Position numbers and translations under genes: made by a program. Below the pieces are notes generated by a model that saw nothing but the letters and a program-made list of their open reading frames with translations, did not search any database and was not told where the DNA came from. Of a DNA stretch of 64,000 nt, positions 36,975 to 44,951 are shown in pieces. Origin of the DNA: Hirschia sp. (GTDB taxonomy: Bacteria; Pseudomonadota; Alphaproteobacteria; Caulobacterales; Hyphomonadaceae); contig PAQI01000010.1 in assembly GCA_002709235.1 (NCBI GenBank), forward strand, positions 77,672 to 141,671, given 5' to 3'. Each line of letters begins with the position of its first letter. The stretch's first letter is position 1.

Positions 36975-37568
36975 CTACCCTTTGAGTCTGGTCTTCGTGG
37001 TCCACCAGCCGCGTCGCACGGCGCGCTGCATGAAACAGCGCTTTGTCACATCCATGGTCAGCTTCTGGCTTTCATGCAGCTGTAACTGCCAGGGCTTCAA
37101 TTTGCCATGCGGCACTTCGCGAAATCCCTTCTTTTTATAGAAAGGGCCATTCCATGGGACGTCGCGGAAGGTCGACAGGGAGATGGATTTGTAGCCGCCC
37201 TCATATGCGGCATCAAACACCCGGTCGAGGAGGCGTCCGCCGAGTCCCTGCTGACCGTGTTCGGGCAGGACAGAGACCTGATCCAGATAAAGCTCGGTAT
37301 CGCGCGCGGTGCACAAGGCAAAGCCGATGGCCCGGTCGCGCTCATCTGAAGCGACCCAGACAAGCTGGTCTGCAAAGGCCTGGCGAATGATGTTTTCCGG
37401 TATGGGCGTGATCTGCCGGTCGTCGGGACCAAAATCGATCAGTCCAAGACCACGAAACATGCTGGAGGATGCAATGTCGATCATCTGCATGGCCTCGACT
37501 TCGTCTCCGCGGGCAGAGCGGATACGAAATGAGTCAGCAGATGTTTCCCCGATCATCGTCATGAACAC
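36975..37568 (-). CDS. GNAT family N-acetyltransferase
   Basis: A 197-residue protein with a GNAT core: acetyl-CoA motif A is DQVSVLPEHGQQGLGGRLLDRVF (about 95-117), and motif B is GYKSISLSTFRDVPWNGPFYKKKGF. The start is uncertain among the first five codons (MFMTMIG). A basic C-terminal tail (RAVRRGWWTTKTRLKG) extends about 30 residues past the fold. It is directly upstream of hemB with a five-base gap, so the two are probably cotranscribed. The acyl acceptor is unknown. Confidence 0.88.
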   Translation of the reverse strand: MFMTMIGETSADSFRIRSARGDEVEAMQMIDIASSSMFRGLGLIDFGPDDRQITPIPENIIRQAFADQLVWVASDERDRAIGFALCTARDTELYLDQVSVLPEHGQQGLGGRLLDRVFDAAYEGGYKSISLSTFRDVPWNGPFYKKKGFREVPHGKLKPWQLQLHESQKLTMDVTKRCFMQRAVRRGWWTTKTRLKG

Positions 37569-37857
37569 AAGAATTGACGCAAATTGCGCTATCTGCCAAG
37601 CGCCCGATGCGCTGATATATGTGCTTTTCAGAGGTTTTGGCGGTGGTCATGCCAGGTGTGAGGGTTGTTTTGTTTCGATTTTAACGCGTCATCAGGTGTT
37701 CGCTGCGCTGATTGCAGATGCCATTCTGGATGCAAAAGATGACACATTGGTCGCGCACTGCAAATCGGGATGCTGGCGCTTTGTTGCGGGCATATCTTCC
37801 CGGAAATTTTACCGAAAACTCCCGAAAACTCACAGAGCGATGTCGATTCGTGGTTAG
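37561..37857 (+). CDS. Possible small zinc-ribbon-like protein
   Basis: A 98-residue open frame starting ATG at 37561, divergent from and slightly overlapping the GNAT start. It contains two CxxC pairs, CAIC (9-12) and CEGC (33-36), spaced 20 residues apart in a way that could bind zinc, and two later cysteine-containing segments (AHCKSGC). There is no strong ribosome site and I recognise no family. It could be a chance frame in the GNAT/ldtR intergenic region. Confidence 0.3.
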   Translation: MNTRIDANCAICQAPDALIYVLFRGFGGGHARCEGCFVSILTRHQVFAALIADAILDAKDDTLVAHCKSGCWRFVAGISSRKFYRKLPKTHRAMSIRG

Positions 37858-37930
37858 CCTTAGCGATTTGTTAGATTCATTGGGGTAGTTTCATCAACAC
37901 GACCAAAAAAAACAAAACGTGGTGATGGTA

Positions 37931-38431
37931 ATGAGTATGTATGCTGAGGCGTCCAAAACGGACGGCGAAGAAGTCGTTGAGCAGTCCTTCCTGAAGGCGC
38001 TTTCCCTCCTTGAACAAGCCCACCGACGTCTGCATGACGTCGTGAAGGACAATCTGGAGCGTTCTGGTGAGCGCTACCTGACAGGTGTCCAGGCTCTTCT
38101 GATCTATGAGATCGGTGACAGTGAAACGCCTGCTTCGACATTGCGTGCTCGCGGTGCATTTGCAGGTACCTCCATGTCCTACAATGTCAAAAAACTCCAG
38201 GAAGCTGGTTATCTGGTGCAGTCGCGTTCCGACGATGACCGCCGGACCGTGCTTCTCAAGCTGACCGAAAGCGGCAAGGCTGTCCGTGGCAAGGTCGCTG
38301 ACCTGTTCGAGCGTCAATCTGTAGCTCTTGAGCCGACTGCTTCGGTTCGCCACGATGATTTGCAGACGCTGAACAAGACACTTTCCCGTCTTGAACGCTT
38401 CTGGTCCGACCAGATTCGTTACCGCCTCTAA
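37931..38431 (+). CDS. ldtR: MarR/winged-helix transcriptional regulator, LdtR-like
   Basis: A 166-residue DNA-binding protein. Several ATGs (37925, 37931, 37937) are possible; 37931 is used. It has the winged-helix layout of the LdtR group of alphaproteobacterial MarR proteins: LKALSLLEQAHRRLHDVVKDNLE dimer helix, LTGVQALLIYEIGD, recognition helix AGTSMSYNVKKLQEAGYLVQ, and wing RSDDDRRTVLLKLTESGK. LdtR in Liberibacter and Sinorhizobium controls an L,D-transpeptidase and stress tolerance. Here it lies next to hemA and is followed by a strong terminator. The dyad in the hemA leader is a candidate target. Confidence 0.85.
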   Translation: MSMYAEASKTDGEEVVEQSFLKALSLLEQAHRRLHDVVKDNLERSGERYLTGVQALLIYEIGDSETPASTLRARGAFAGTSMSYNVKKLQEAGYLVQSRSDDDRRTVLLKLTESGKAVRGKVADLFERQSVALEPTASVRHDDLQTLNKTLSRLERFWSDQIRYRL

Positions 38432-38532
38432 TCGGCGAACCAGGACGACGAGAACGATAATTCAAGAAGCGCCGGAAGGGGTGTTCCGGCGTGGAACGAT
38501 CACCAAATACCTGTTGGGACAGGCTGGGTGGG

Positions 38533-38578
38533 GGGATCGCGATGACCCGTTTCGGGTCGTTGCGGTCCCATTTTTTAT
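38533..38578 (+). terminator. Strong Rho-independent terminator of ldtR
   Basis: A 17-bp stem (38533-38549 with 38553-38569, several G-U pairs) with a three-base loop of T, followed by ATTTTTTATT. It isolates ldtR from hemA. Confidence 0.9.
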
Positions 38579-38659
38579 TGTCAAATCCGCTGCATAACGG
38601 TTATTTGACCTCGCTTTGGCGGTAAATTCGCCTACTGCGACACTTATACCTTTTACCTT

Positions 38660-38687
38660 TGCAATGTTTTGAATGTAGAACATTGCA
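38660..38687. promoter_or_regulatory. 9-bp inverted repeat in the hemA upstream region
   Basis: TGCAATGTT (38660-38668) and AACATTGCA (38679-38687) are exact inverted repeats with a 10-base spacer, so the half-site centres are about two helix turns apart. It begins about 109 bases before the hemA ATG. The spacing fits a dimeric regulator such as the neighbouring MarR-family protein; a Fur/Irr-type site is not evident. Confidence 0.6.
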
Positions 38688-38768
38688 CAGCAAAGCGTTG
38701 GTTCAGGGCCTCAGAACCCTACATAAGAAACCGATACAGCGCTTGAGTTGCGAGGAGCCCCGGGCCGA

Positions 38769-39989
38769 ATGAGACATTTGGAATCCTTTGAGCAGGCCGT
38801 TGAATCCATCCGGTCAGAAGGCCGATACCGTGTTTTCATCGACCTCAAGCGTCATTGCGGTGAGTTTCCCCGTGCGACTGCGCGTTATGAAGATGGCCGC
38901 GAACAGGATGTGACCGTCTGGTGCTCGAATGATTATCTCGGCATGGGCCAGCATGAATCCGTGCTCAACGCCATGCATGAAGCAGTCGACACATTCGGTG
39001 CAGGTTCTGGCGGGACGCGCAATATTTCCGGTACGACACGTTACCATGTTGATCTTGAGCGCGAGCTGGCCGATCTGCACGGCAAAGAAGGCGCGCTCCT
39101 GTTCACGTCGGGTTATGTCTCCAACGAAGCAACGCTGTCGACGATCGCCAAGATCCTTCCGAATGTCATCATCTATTCCGATGCCTTGAATCACGCCTCA
39201 ATGATCGAGGGTATTCGTCGGTCCAATTGTGCGCGCCGTGTATTCAAGCACAATGATGTCGCCCATCTGCGCGCGCTGATCGAGAATGACCCGGCTGATG
39301 CGCCAAAACTGATCGCGTTTGAAAGCGTGTATTCGATGGATGGCGATGTCGCGCCAATCGAGGAGCTCTGCGATCTCGCCGATGAGTTTGGCTGCATGAC
39401 CTATATTGATGAAGTTCACGCTGTTGGACTTTACGGGCAAGAAGGCGGCGGCGTGACACAGCGCGAAGGTCTTGCGCATCGCGTTGATATCATCGAAGGC
39501 ACGCTGGCCAAGGGATTTGGCGTGATGGGCGGTTACATCACAGGCAAGTCTGCCGTGATCGACGCAATCCGCTCCATGGCACCCGGGTTCATCTTCACGA
39601 CTTCCACATGTCCGGTTCTTGCGGCAGGTGCATTGTCATCCATTCGCACGCTGCGTTCCGAAGAAGGCCAGCAATTGCGCGAACGCCACCAGGCAGCAGC
39701 GGCCATGCTGAAGCAGAAATTCAGCGATGCAAAACTGCCATTGATGGAATCTGAAACCCACATCGTTCCGCTGCTTGTGGGTGATCCCGAGCGCTGTAAG
39801 GCTTTGTCTGACACGCTGCTGCATGATTTCGGCATCTATGTGCAGCCGATCAATTATCCAACTGTTCCCAAAGGGACAGAGCGCCTGCGGTTTACACCGT
39901 CGCCGCTGCATGATGAGGCCATGATGGATGAACTGGTTGCGGCATTGCTGGCGATCTGGGCACAGCTCGGGCTGGAACGCGTTGCCTGA
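38769..39989 (+). CDS. hemA: 5-aminolevulinate synthase
   Basis: Condenses glycine and succinyl-CoA, the first step of the C4 haem pathway used by alphaproteobacteria and mitochondria. The 406-residue PLP enzyme starts at [18 protein letters not shown] (38769). Key parts are [33 protein letters not shown], the [15 protein letters not shown] pyridoxal pocket, and Lys248 in [14 protein letters not shown], the Schiff-base lysine at the same number as in the Rhodobacter enzyme. It is monocistronic and well separated from ldtR. It consumes glycine, as does the gcv operon further right. Confidence 0.98.
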   Translation: MRHLESFEQAVESIRSEGRYRVFIDLKRHCGEFPRATARYEDGREQDVTVWCSNDYLGMGQHESVLNAMHEAVDTFGAGSGGTRNISGTTRYHVDLERELADLHGKEGALLFTSGYVSNEATLSTIAKILPNVIIYSDALNHASMIEGIRRSNCARRVFKHNDVAHLRALIENDPADAPKLIAFESVYSMDGDVAPIEELCDLADEFGCMTYIDEVHAVGLYGQEGGGVTQREGLAHRVDIIEGTLAKGFGVMGGYITGKSAVIDAIRSMAPGFIFTTSTCPVLAAGALSSIRTLRSEEGQQLRERHQAAAAMLKQKFSDAKLPLMESETHIVPLLVGDPERCKALSDTLLHDFGIYVQPINYPTVPKGTERLRFTPSPLHDEAMMDELVAALLAIWAQLGLERVA

Positions 39990-40044
39990 TTGCAGCTGGC
40001 CGAAGGCGGCTGGCCAATAGCGGCTGGACAGTAATCAGACCGGA

Positions 40045-41007
40045 TTAGCCGCCATAATCTGCAAAACCTTTGGCGTTCCGGTGAAAGCCCAGTCGCTGGG
40101 CGTAGTCCATTGGATTTTTGGGTCGGACCAGCGCATCTGCGGGTGTATCGGTCCAGTCGATCAGGCGGGTCAGGAAAAATCGCATCGCACCGCCACGGCA
40201 GAGAATGGGCAGAGCATCTTTCTCTGCGACTTCAAGCTTGCGGACAGATTGATATCCGGCGATCAGCGCGCGCCCCTTGGTGACATTGTATTCGCCACGA
40301 CCATCTTCAAAACACCAGGCATTCAGGCAGATCGCGATATCGTATGCCAGCGCGTCATTACAGGCGAAATAAAAATCAATCACACCGGTGAGCTCATCAC
40401 CGAGGAAGAACGCATTGTCTGCAAACAGGTCGGCATGGATCACGCCGGTCGGCAGATTTTCCGGCCATTGGGCCGCGAGTGTTTCAAGGTCGCTGTTAAT
40501 CTGATCGGTGAGGCCGGAGGACAATTCATTCGCAGCTGTCTCGCGGCCTTTGAACATGTCAGACCAGGCTGGCTGGGACAGATTGTTGGGGCGGTTACCC
40601 GCATAGTCTGACAGGGCATCGTGAAAGCGCGCCAGTCCTGCGCCTAGCGCCCGGCACTGTGCGACATTGGGCTTGCTGGGCGACATGCCTGTCAGGAAGG
40701 TGATGATGACAGCCGGGCGGCCATTGAGCGTACGAAGAGCTACACCATCCGTGCCCTTGACCGGCAAAGGAGCGGGAAAACCCTTGGCGGCCAGATGGTC
40801 CATCACGCCCATGAAATAGGGCAGGTCAGCAGCGTTCACACGCTTTTCAAACAGGGTAAGAATGAAGCGGCCCTTGGGCGTTTCCAGCAGATAGTTTGAA
40901 TTTTCCACGCCCTCTGCAATCCCCTTGAAGGCGATCGCGGGACCGATATCGTAATCGGCAAGGAACGCGGCCAGCGCGTCGTCAGCAACCTGAGTATAAA
41001 CAGCCAT
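40045..41007 (-). CDS. thrB: Homoserine kinase (aminoglycoside phosphotransferase-fold type)
   Basis: Phosphorylates homoserine in threonine synthesis. The 320-residue protein is of the APH/choline-kinase fold typical of alphaproteobacterial ThrB, not the GHMP fold of E. coli. The catalytic loop is GVIHADLFADNAFF with Asp193 and Asn198, and the metal-binding Asp211 lies in GVIDFYF. The N-terminal GIAEGVENSNYLLETPKGRFILTLFE segment is family-specific. It is convergent with hemA. In many relatives it follows ispH and precedes rnhA; ispH is indeed on the same strand 2.1 kb upstream, with two genes inserted. Confidence 0.95.
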   Translation of the reverse strand: MAVYTQVADDALAAFLADYDIGPAIAFKGIAEGVENSNYLLETPKGRFILTLFEKRVNAADLPYFMGVMDHLAAKGFPAPLPVKGTDGVALRTLNGRPAVIITFLTGMSPSKPNVAQCRALGAGLARFHDALSDYAGNRPNNLSQPAWSDMFKGRETAANELSSGLTDQINSDLETLAAQWPENLPTGVIHADLFADNAFFLGDELTGVIDFYFACNDALAYDIAICLNAWCFEDGRGEYNVTKGRALIAGYQSVRKLEVAEKDALPILCRGGAMRFFLTRLIDWTDTPADALVRPKNPMDYAQRLGFHRNAKGFADYGG

Positions 41008-41080
41008 ATATTCCGATTAGCTCCATTAGTGCGCCAAGGGAATGCGGCATAGCTTCATCGCGGGCAATCGTGCGATTTTT

Positions 41081-42646
41081 TTAGCGTCCATCGCTCCATT
41101 TGATGCGGTAGAGGTCGAAACGACGGTCACGCAGGTTCTGCACCGTACCTTCGGCGCGGGCCCAGTCCAGATCGGTGAGGTCAAGATCTGCAATCTCGAC
41201 AGTTTCCACATTTTCCGTGCATTCCCCGGCGATCCCGTCGCGTGCGAAAGGAAAGTCGCAGGGCGTCAGAATGGCAGACTGGGCATATTGGATATCCATG
41301 TTTTCCACACCTGGAAGGTTTCCGACGTTACCCGACATGATGACATAGCACTGGTTCTCGATGGCGCGGGCCTGAGAACAATAACGCACGCGCATATATC
41401 CCTGGCGGCTATCAGTACAGAAGGGCACGAAGAGAAGCCGCGCACCTTCATCGACCAGCCTTCTGGCCAGTTCGGGAAACTCTGAGTCATAACAGATCAG
41501 CACACCTATCGGGCCGCAATCTGTCTGGATAACCCCGATCTCGTCACCGCCCTGAATGTTCCACCAATGGCGCTCATTCGGCGTTGGATGAATCTTTTCC
41601 TGCTCATGCACAGAGCCATCGCGAAGGAAGACATAGGCGATATTCTGGATCTCGCCATCATCCGTGCGTGTGGGGTGTGAGCCACCGATGATGTTGATAT
41701 TGTAGGAGATTGCCAGCTTGCGCATGGCTTCGATGAAGCGCGGTGTATATTCCGTCAGCTTCTCGATGGACGCCATGGGAGAGAGCGGTTCATTCTCGAT
41801 CGAGAGAAGCTGAAGGGTGAACAATTCCGGGAAAACCGCAAAGTCACATCGATAATCCGAAGTGGTGTCGACAAAATATTCGACGTTGGAGATGAACTCC
41901 TCAAAGCTGGCGACCTTGCGCTGCTGGAACTGAACCGTGGCAACGCGAACCCAGTCCTTGGGGCGGCGGGTTGTTGGCGCGGAGCCTGTCTTGTCTTCTA
42001 CAGGTGCGTATGGATTGTGCCAGACCATGCGCACCGCATTGCCGCCAGATGCTTCATCACTTTTCAGATAATCGGGCATCAGCCCTTCAGGTTTGAAGCC
42101 CATGCGGATCTGAAATCGAATGACGGGGTCGGTGATCTTCTGATTGACCACCGCGTCCAGATAGTCGACGGGGTCGGGAAATGCCTTTTTGCGGCGACGC
42201 CAATTGGGCATGCGTCCGTAGAATACAACGCCTTTCAGGCTCTTTTCCTCAGCAAGCGCCTTTCGAGCATCATAGAGACGTTGACCGATACGCAGACGGC
42301 GACGGTCCGGATCGACGCAGACCTCCATGCCATAAAGCCAGTCGCCCTTGGGGTTATGGCGTGATGCGTGACCATTTCCGGTGATGACCGTCCAGGTGTG
42401 AGGTGCCATGGCGGTGGCTTCATCAATGATGAAGCTGGCGGCATATCCAACGATGACGCCTTCATACTCGACGACGAATTGTCCCTCGGGGAAATTCGAG
42501 ATCTGCCCCTGCAACATGCCGCGCGTATAGCCGCCCAGCATAGGGTAGGCCTTTTTCACCAGCTTGTTGATATTGGTGATGTCTGCGGGGACCGCATTGC
42601 GAATATTGAGGGTCGCGCGGGAGGATGGCTTGGTCATGGAATCCAA
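41081..42646 (-). CDS. Bifunctional GNAT acetyltransferase / carbon-nitrogen hydrolase
   Basis: A 521-residue fusion. Residues about 12-205 form a GNAT domain (LNIRNAVPADITNINKLVKK, with YGMEVCVDPDRRRLRIGQRLYDAR as acetyl-CoA loop). Residues about 232-515 are a nitrilase-superfamily domain with the Glu274-Lys351-Cys385 triad in VFPELFT, QEKIHPTPNE and GVLICYDSEFPE. Such two-domain proteins are found in several proteobacteria; the coupling suggests that an amide is cut and the product acylated or the reverse. The substrate is unknown. A start three codons in (MTKPSS) is likely equally good. Confidence 0.92.
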   Translation of the reverse strand: MDSMTKPSSRATLNIRNAVPADITNINKLVKKAYPMLGGYTRGMLQGQISNFPEGQFVVEYEGVIVGYAASFIIDEATAMAPHTWTVITGNGHASRHNPKGDWLYGMEVCVDPDRRRLRIGQRLYDARKALAEEKSLKGVVFYGRMPNWRRRKKAFPDPVDYLDAVVNQKITDPVIRFQIRMGFKPEGLMPDYLKSDEASGGNAVRMVWHNPYAPVEDKTGSAPTTRRPKDWVRVATVQFQQRKVASFEEFISNVEYFVDTTSDYRCDFAVFPELFTLQLLSIENEPLSPMASIEKLTEYTPRFIEAMRKLAISYNINIIGGSHPTRTDDGEIQNIAYVFLRDGSVHEQEKIHPTPNERHWWNIQGGDEIGVIQTDCGPIGVLICYDSEFPELARRLVDEGARLLFVPFCTDSRQGYMRVRYCSQARAIENQCYVIMSGNVGNLPGVENMDIQYAQSAILTPCDFPFARDGIAGECTENVETVEIADLDLTDLDWARAEGTVQNLRDRRFDLYRIKWSDGR

Positions 42647-42752
42647 ATGTTTCAGGAGGACGGCTGGGGCGGTGTGAATATCATGGAGTCTCCCTGCTGA
42701 GGAGAAGAATTATCATCCTGTGATCAGTCCGCATGCGCGATTGTCAAAGTGG

Positions 42753-43079
42753 CTACTCCACCGTGATGGTCGTTGCCCATTGAGGCGGGTCGAAGCGGCA
42801 GATCACGCTGATGGCACAAGCGGTTGAAACATGAGTGCGAACCGCTCTGCTTACGCTCTCAGACAGCTTTTGCATGAAGATGTCATCCCTGTGGGGCTTG
42901 TCCAGCATCTCTATTTCAAGCCGAATATGTGAACTGACATAGTCCTTCAATGGATATGCGCGACCGCGGCAATTGCCGACAGAATCGTCGGCCGACTTAA
43001 TGGTCTTGATGGCGGTTTCGAGCATGCCGGTGACATCAAACTCAATGTCAGACGTGTATTTTAGTTCGATTTGAGGCAC
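42753..43079 (-). CDS. CHMI-like tautomerase (5-carboxymethyl-2-hydroxymuconate isomerase family)
   Basis: A 108-residue protein. I place the start at GTG 43079, not the longer ATG frame, because AAGGAG lies six bases upstream and because this makes the mature N-terminus Pro-Gln-Ile-Glu, and the catalytic residue of this family is an N-terminal proline. The YTSDIEFDVTGMLETAIKTI helix, RGRAYPLKDYVSSHIRLEIEML and SVSRAVRTHVSTACAISVIC segments fit the tautomerase fold. No aromatic degradation genes are nearby, so the substrate is unknown. Confidence 0.65.
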   Translation of the reverse strand: MPQIELKYTSDIEFDVTGMLETAIKTIKSADDSVGNCRGRAYPLKDYVSSHIRLEIEMLDKPHRDDIFMQKLSESVSRAVRTHVSTACAISVICRFDPPQWATTITVE

Positions 43080-43166
43080 GCGATGCTCCTTTTGATTCAC
43101 GATCACCAAAGATTCAAAGTGTGATCTGTCCTTTGCGTAACGAGATGGTGCCGGCACCCATTTCGG

Positions 43167-44165
43167 TTATCCATCCGTTCGGCTGAGCCATTTGGGAGCA
43201 TGGAAGACAACGCTTTCCTTGGCGGTCTCTATTTCTTCAAGCGTCATGTCATAGCGGGCGCGGCAGGCGGCGATGACCGCGTTGACCAGCGATTCCGGTG
43301 CAGATGCACCCGCTGTCAGTCCGACTGTTGAAGCTTTTTCGAACCAGCGCCAGTCAATGTCGTCCACGCATGCAATCAGATAGGCCTGTTCGGCTCCGCC
43401 GCGAAGGGCGACCTCTACCAGTCGTTTTGAATTGGACGAATTGGTCGCACCAATCACGAGCACGAGGTCGGCGCGTGGGGCGAGTGCCTTGACGGCTTCC
43501 TGTCGATTGGTGGTGGCGTAGCAGATATCGTCCTTGGCAGGCACGGCAATGGTTGGAAAGCGCTTGCGCAGAGTATCAACGATCTCGGCAGTGTCATCCA
43601 CAGACAGTGTGGTCTGCGTGACGTAAGCCAGTTTGTCCGGGGCGTCTGTTTCGAATGCGAGCGCATCCTCCAGAGTTTCTATCAATGTCATGGACCCGGG
43701 TTCACACTGGCCCATTGTGCCGATCACTTCAGGATGGCCAGCATGACCGATCAGCAGGGTGTGCAATTCATTACGGGCGTGGCGCTGGGCCTCCATATGA
43801 ACCTTGGACACCAGCGGGCAGGTAGCGTCGACATAGGTCATCTCACGGCGGGCAGCTTCCGCGGGCACTGCCTTGGGCACGCCATGGGCGGAAAATACCA
43901 CTGGCCTGTCGTCCGGGCAGTCATCCAGTTCTTCGACAAATACAGCCCCCATGCGTTCAAGGCGCTCCACGACGTGCCGGTTATGCACGATCTCATGGCG
44001 CACATAGACGGGTGCATTCCATTTTTCGATGGCCTGCTCGACGATATGGATGGCGCGGTCCACGCCAGCGCAGAAGCCACGTGGGCTGGCGAGCAAGAGC
44101 GTCAGCGGCCGACGTTCAGCCTGCGGCGTGGAAAATTCGGGCGCTATTCCCTTGAAGACATCCAT
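43167..44165 (-). CDS. ispH: 4-hydroxy-3-methylbut-2-enyl diphosphate reductase
   Basis: Last step of the MEP isoprenoid pathway, an iron-sulfur enzyme making IPP and DMAPP. The 332-residue protein starts at [15 protein letters not shown] (44165); a longer frame adds 26 residues without family support. The cluster cysteines are in [23 protein letters not shown] and [10 protein letters not shown], and the substrate-binding HGVPK, TQTTLS and TNSSNSKRL motifs are intact. Length is typical. It is divergent from a lipoprotein gene with about 180 bases between. Confidence 0.97.
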   Translation of the reverse strand: MDVFKGIAPEFSTPQAERRPLTLLLASPRGFCAGVDRAIHIVEQAIEKWNAPVYVRHEIVHNRHVVERLERMGAVFVEELDDCPDDRPVVFSAHGVPKAVPAEAARREMTYVDATCPLVSKVHMEAQRHARNELHTLLIGHAGHPEVIGTMGQCEPGSMTLIETLEDALAFETDAPDKLAYVTQTTLSVDDTAEIVDTLRKRFPTIAVPAKDDICYATTNRQEAVKALAPRADLVLVIGATNSSNSKRLVEVALRGGAEQAYLIACVDDIDWRWFEKASTVGLTAGASAPESLVNAVIAACRARYDMTLEEIETAKESVVFHAPKWLSRTDG

Positions 44166-44348
44166 GTTGCGACCCTTATCCGGATTGAAATATCGATGAA
44201 ACCCAGCCACGACATTGCACCTTTGTCCGACGGGGGCTATCAACCAAACTCAGTCGACTAACCGGTTCGGGCGAATTCATGTCCCAACCTACCGGCTGCC
44301 TGCGATTAGACCTAGTCGCATGCGGTCGATTTTGCGAGGGTCTATCGC

Positions 44349-44930
44349 GTGAAATCACGAGTAAAGCGTTTCCTGGCAGCAGGTGTTGCGTCTCTTGGCT
44401 TGTCCGTTGCCGGATGTGGGTCCATTGGAGACTCCCTGAATTCTGTCCCGAATGCGGGGCCATGCCCTGTTGCGGCAGTGATGTATGATGCATCGCGCCT
44501 GGTCGAGATCAATGGTGAGGAACGCTATAGCAGCGTTGGTTTCACCGGTGAGATCACACGGGTAGAGGGCTTTTGCCGCTATACCGGCGACAACCCGATC
44601 ACGATGGAAATCGAGATCGATTTCGCATTGGGGCGCGGGCCGACGGCTCAGGGCAATGAGAAGCAGTATGAGTATTTTGTTGCAGTGACACGGCGTAATC
44701 GCGCGGTCATTGAAAAGCAGATCTATTCATTCGATGCGGATTTTTCGAAGAACTCTGATCGCACGACACATTCAGAGCGCTTTGAAGGCATTGTCATTCC
44801 TCGGGCAAACGAAACCATTTCCGGTTCGAATTTCGAGGTTCTGGTTGGTTTTGTGCTCACCGATGAGCAGCTTGCCTATAACCGCGCAGGAAAGCGTTTC
44901 CGCGTGAATGCTGGCGACAGCGTGGATTAA
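44349..44930 (+). CDS. Lipoprotein of unknown function
   Basis: A 193-residue lipoprotein: basic N-terminus, hydrophobic helix, then SVAGC with Cys23. The mature part contains Cys in GPCPVA and GFCRYTG, then alternating strands ending VGFVLTDEQLAYNRAGKRF. It looks like small alphaproteobacterial outer-membrane lipoproteins found before argS, but I cannot assign a function. It ends 21 bases before the argS start and is probably cotranscribed with it. Confidence 0.85.
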   Translation: MKSRVKRFLAAGVASLGLSVAGCGSIGDSLNSVPNAGPCPVAAVMYDASRLVEINGEERYSSVGFTGEITRVEGFCRYTGDNPITMEIEIDFALGRGPTAQGNEKQYEYFVAVTRRNRAVIEKQIYSFDADFSKNSDRTTHSERFEGIVIPRANETISGSNFEVLVGFVLTDEQLAYNRAGKRFRVNAGDSVD

Positions 44931-44951
44931 GTCCGCGAACGGGGCGAACAC

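Larger units (their letters stand above)
38432..38768. other. 337-base ldtR-hemA intergenic region
   Basis: Contains, in order, an unrelated short hairpin (38470-38491, CGCCGGAA pairing with TTCCGGCG), a strong intrinsic terminator (38533-38578), the dyad at 38660-38687, and the hemA leader with GAGGAG about 11 bases before its ATG. No gene is supported. Confidence 0.7.

Noticed and set aside
39990-40044. GGCTGGCC-containing short repeats after hemA
   Set aside because: Only weak pairing and no U-run; not called as a terminator.
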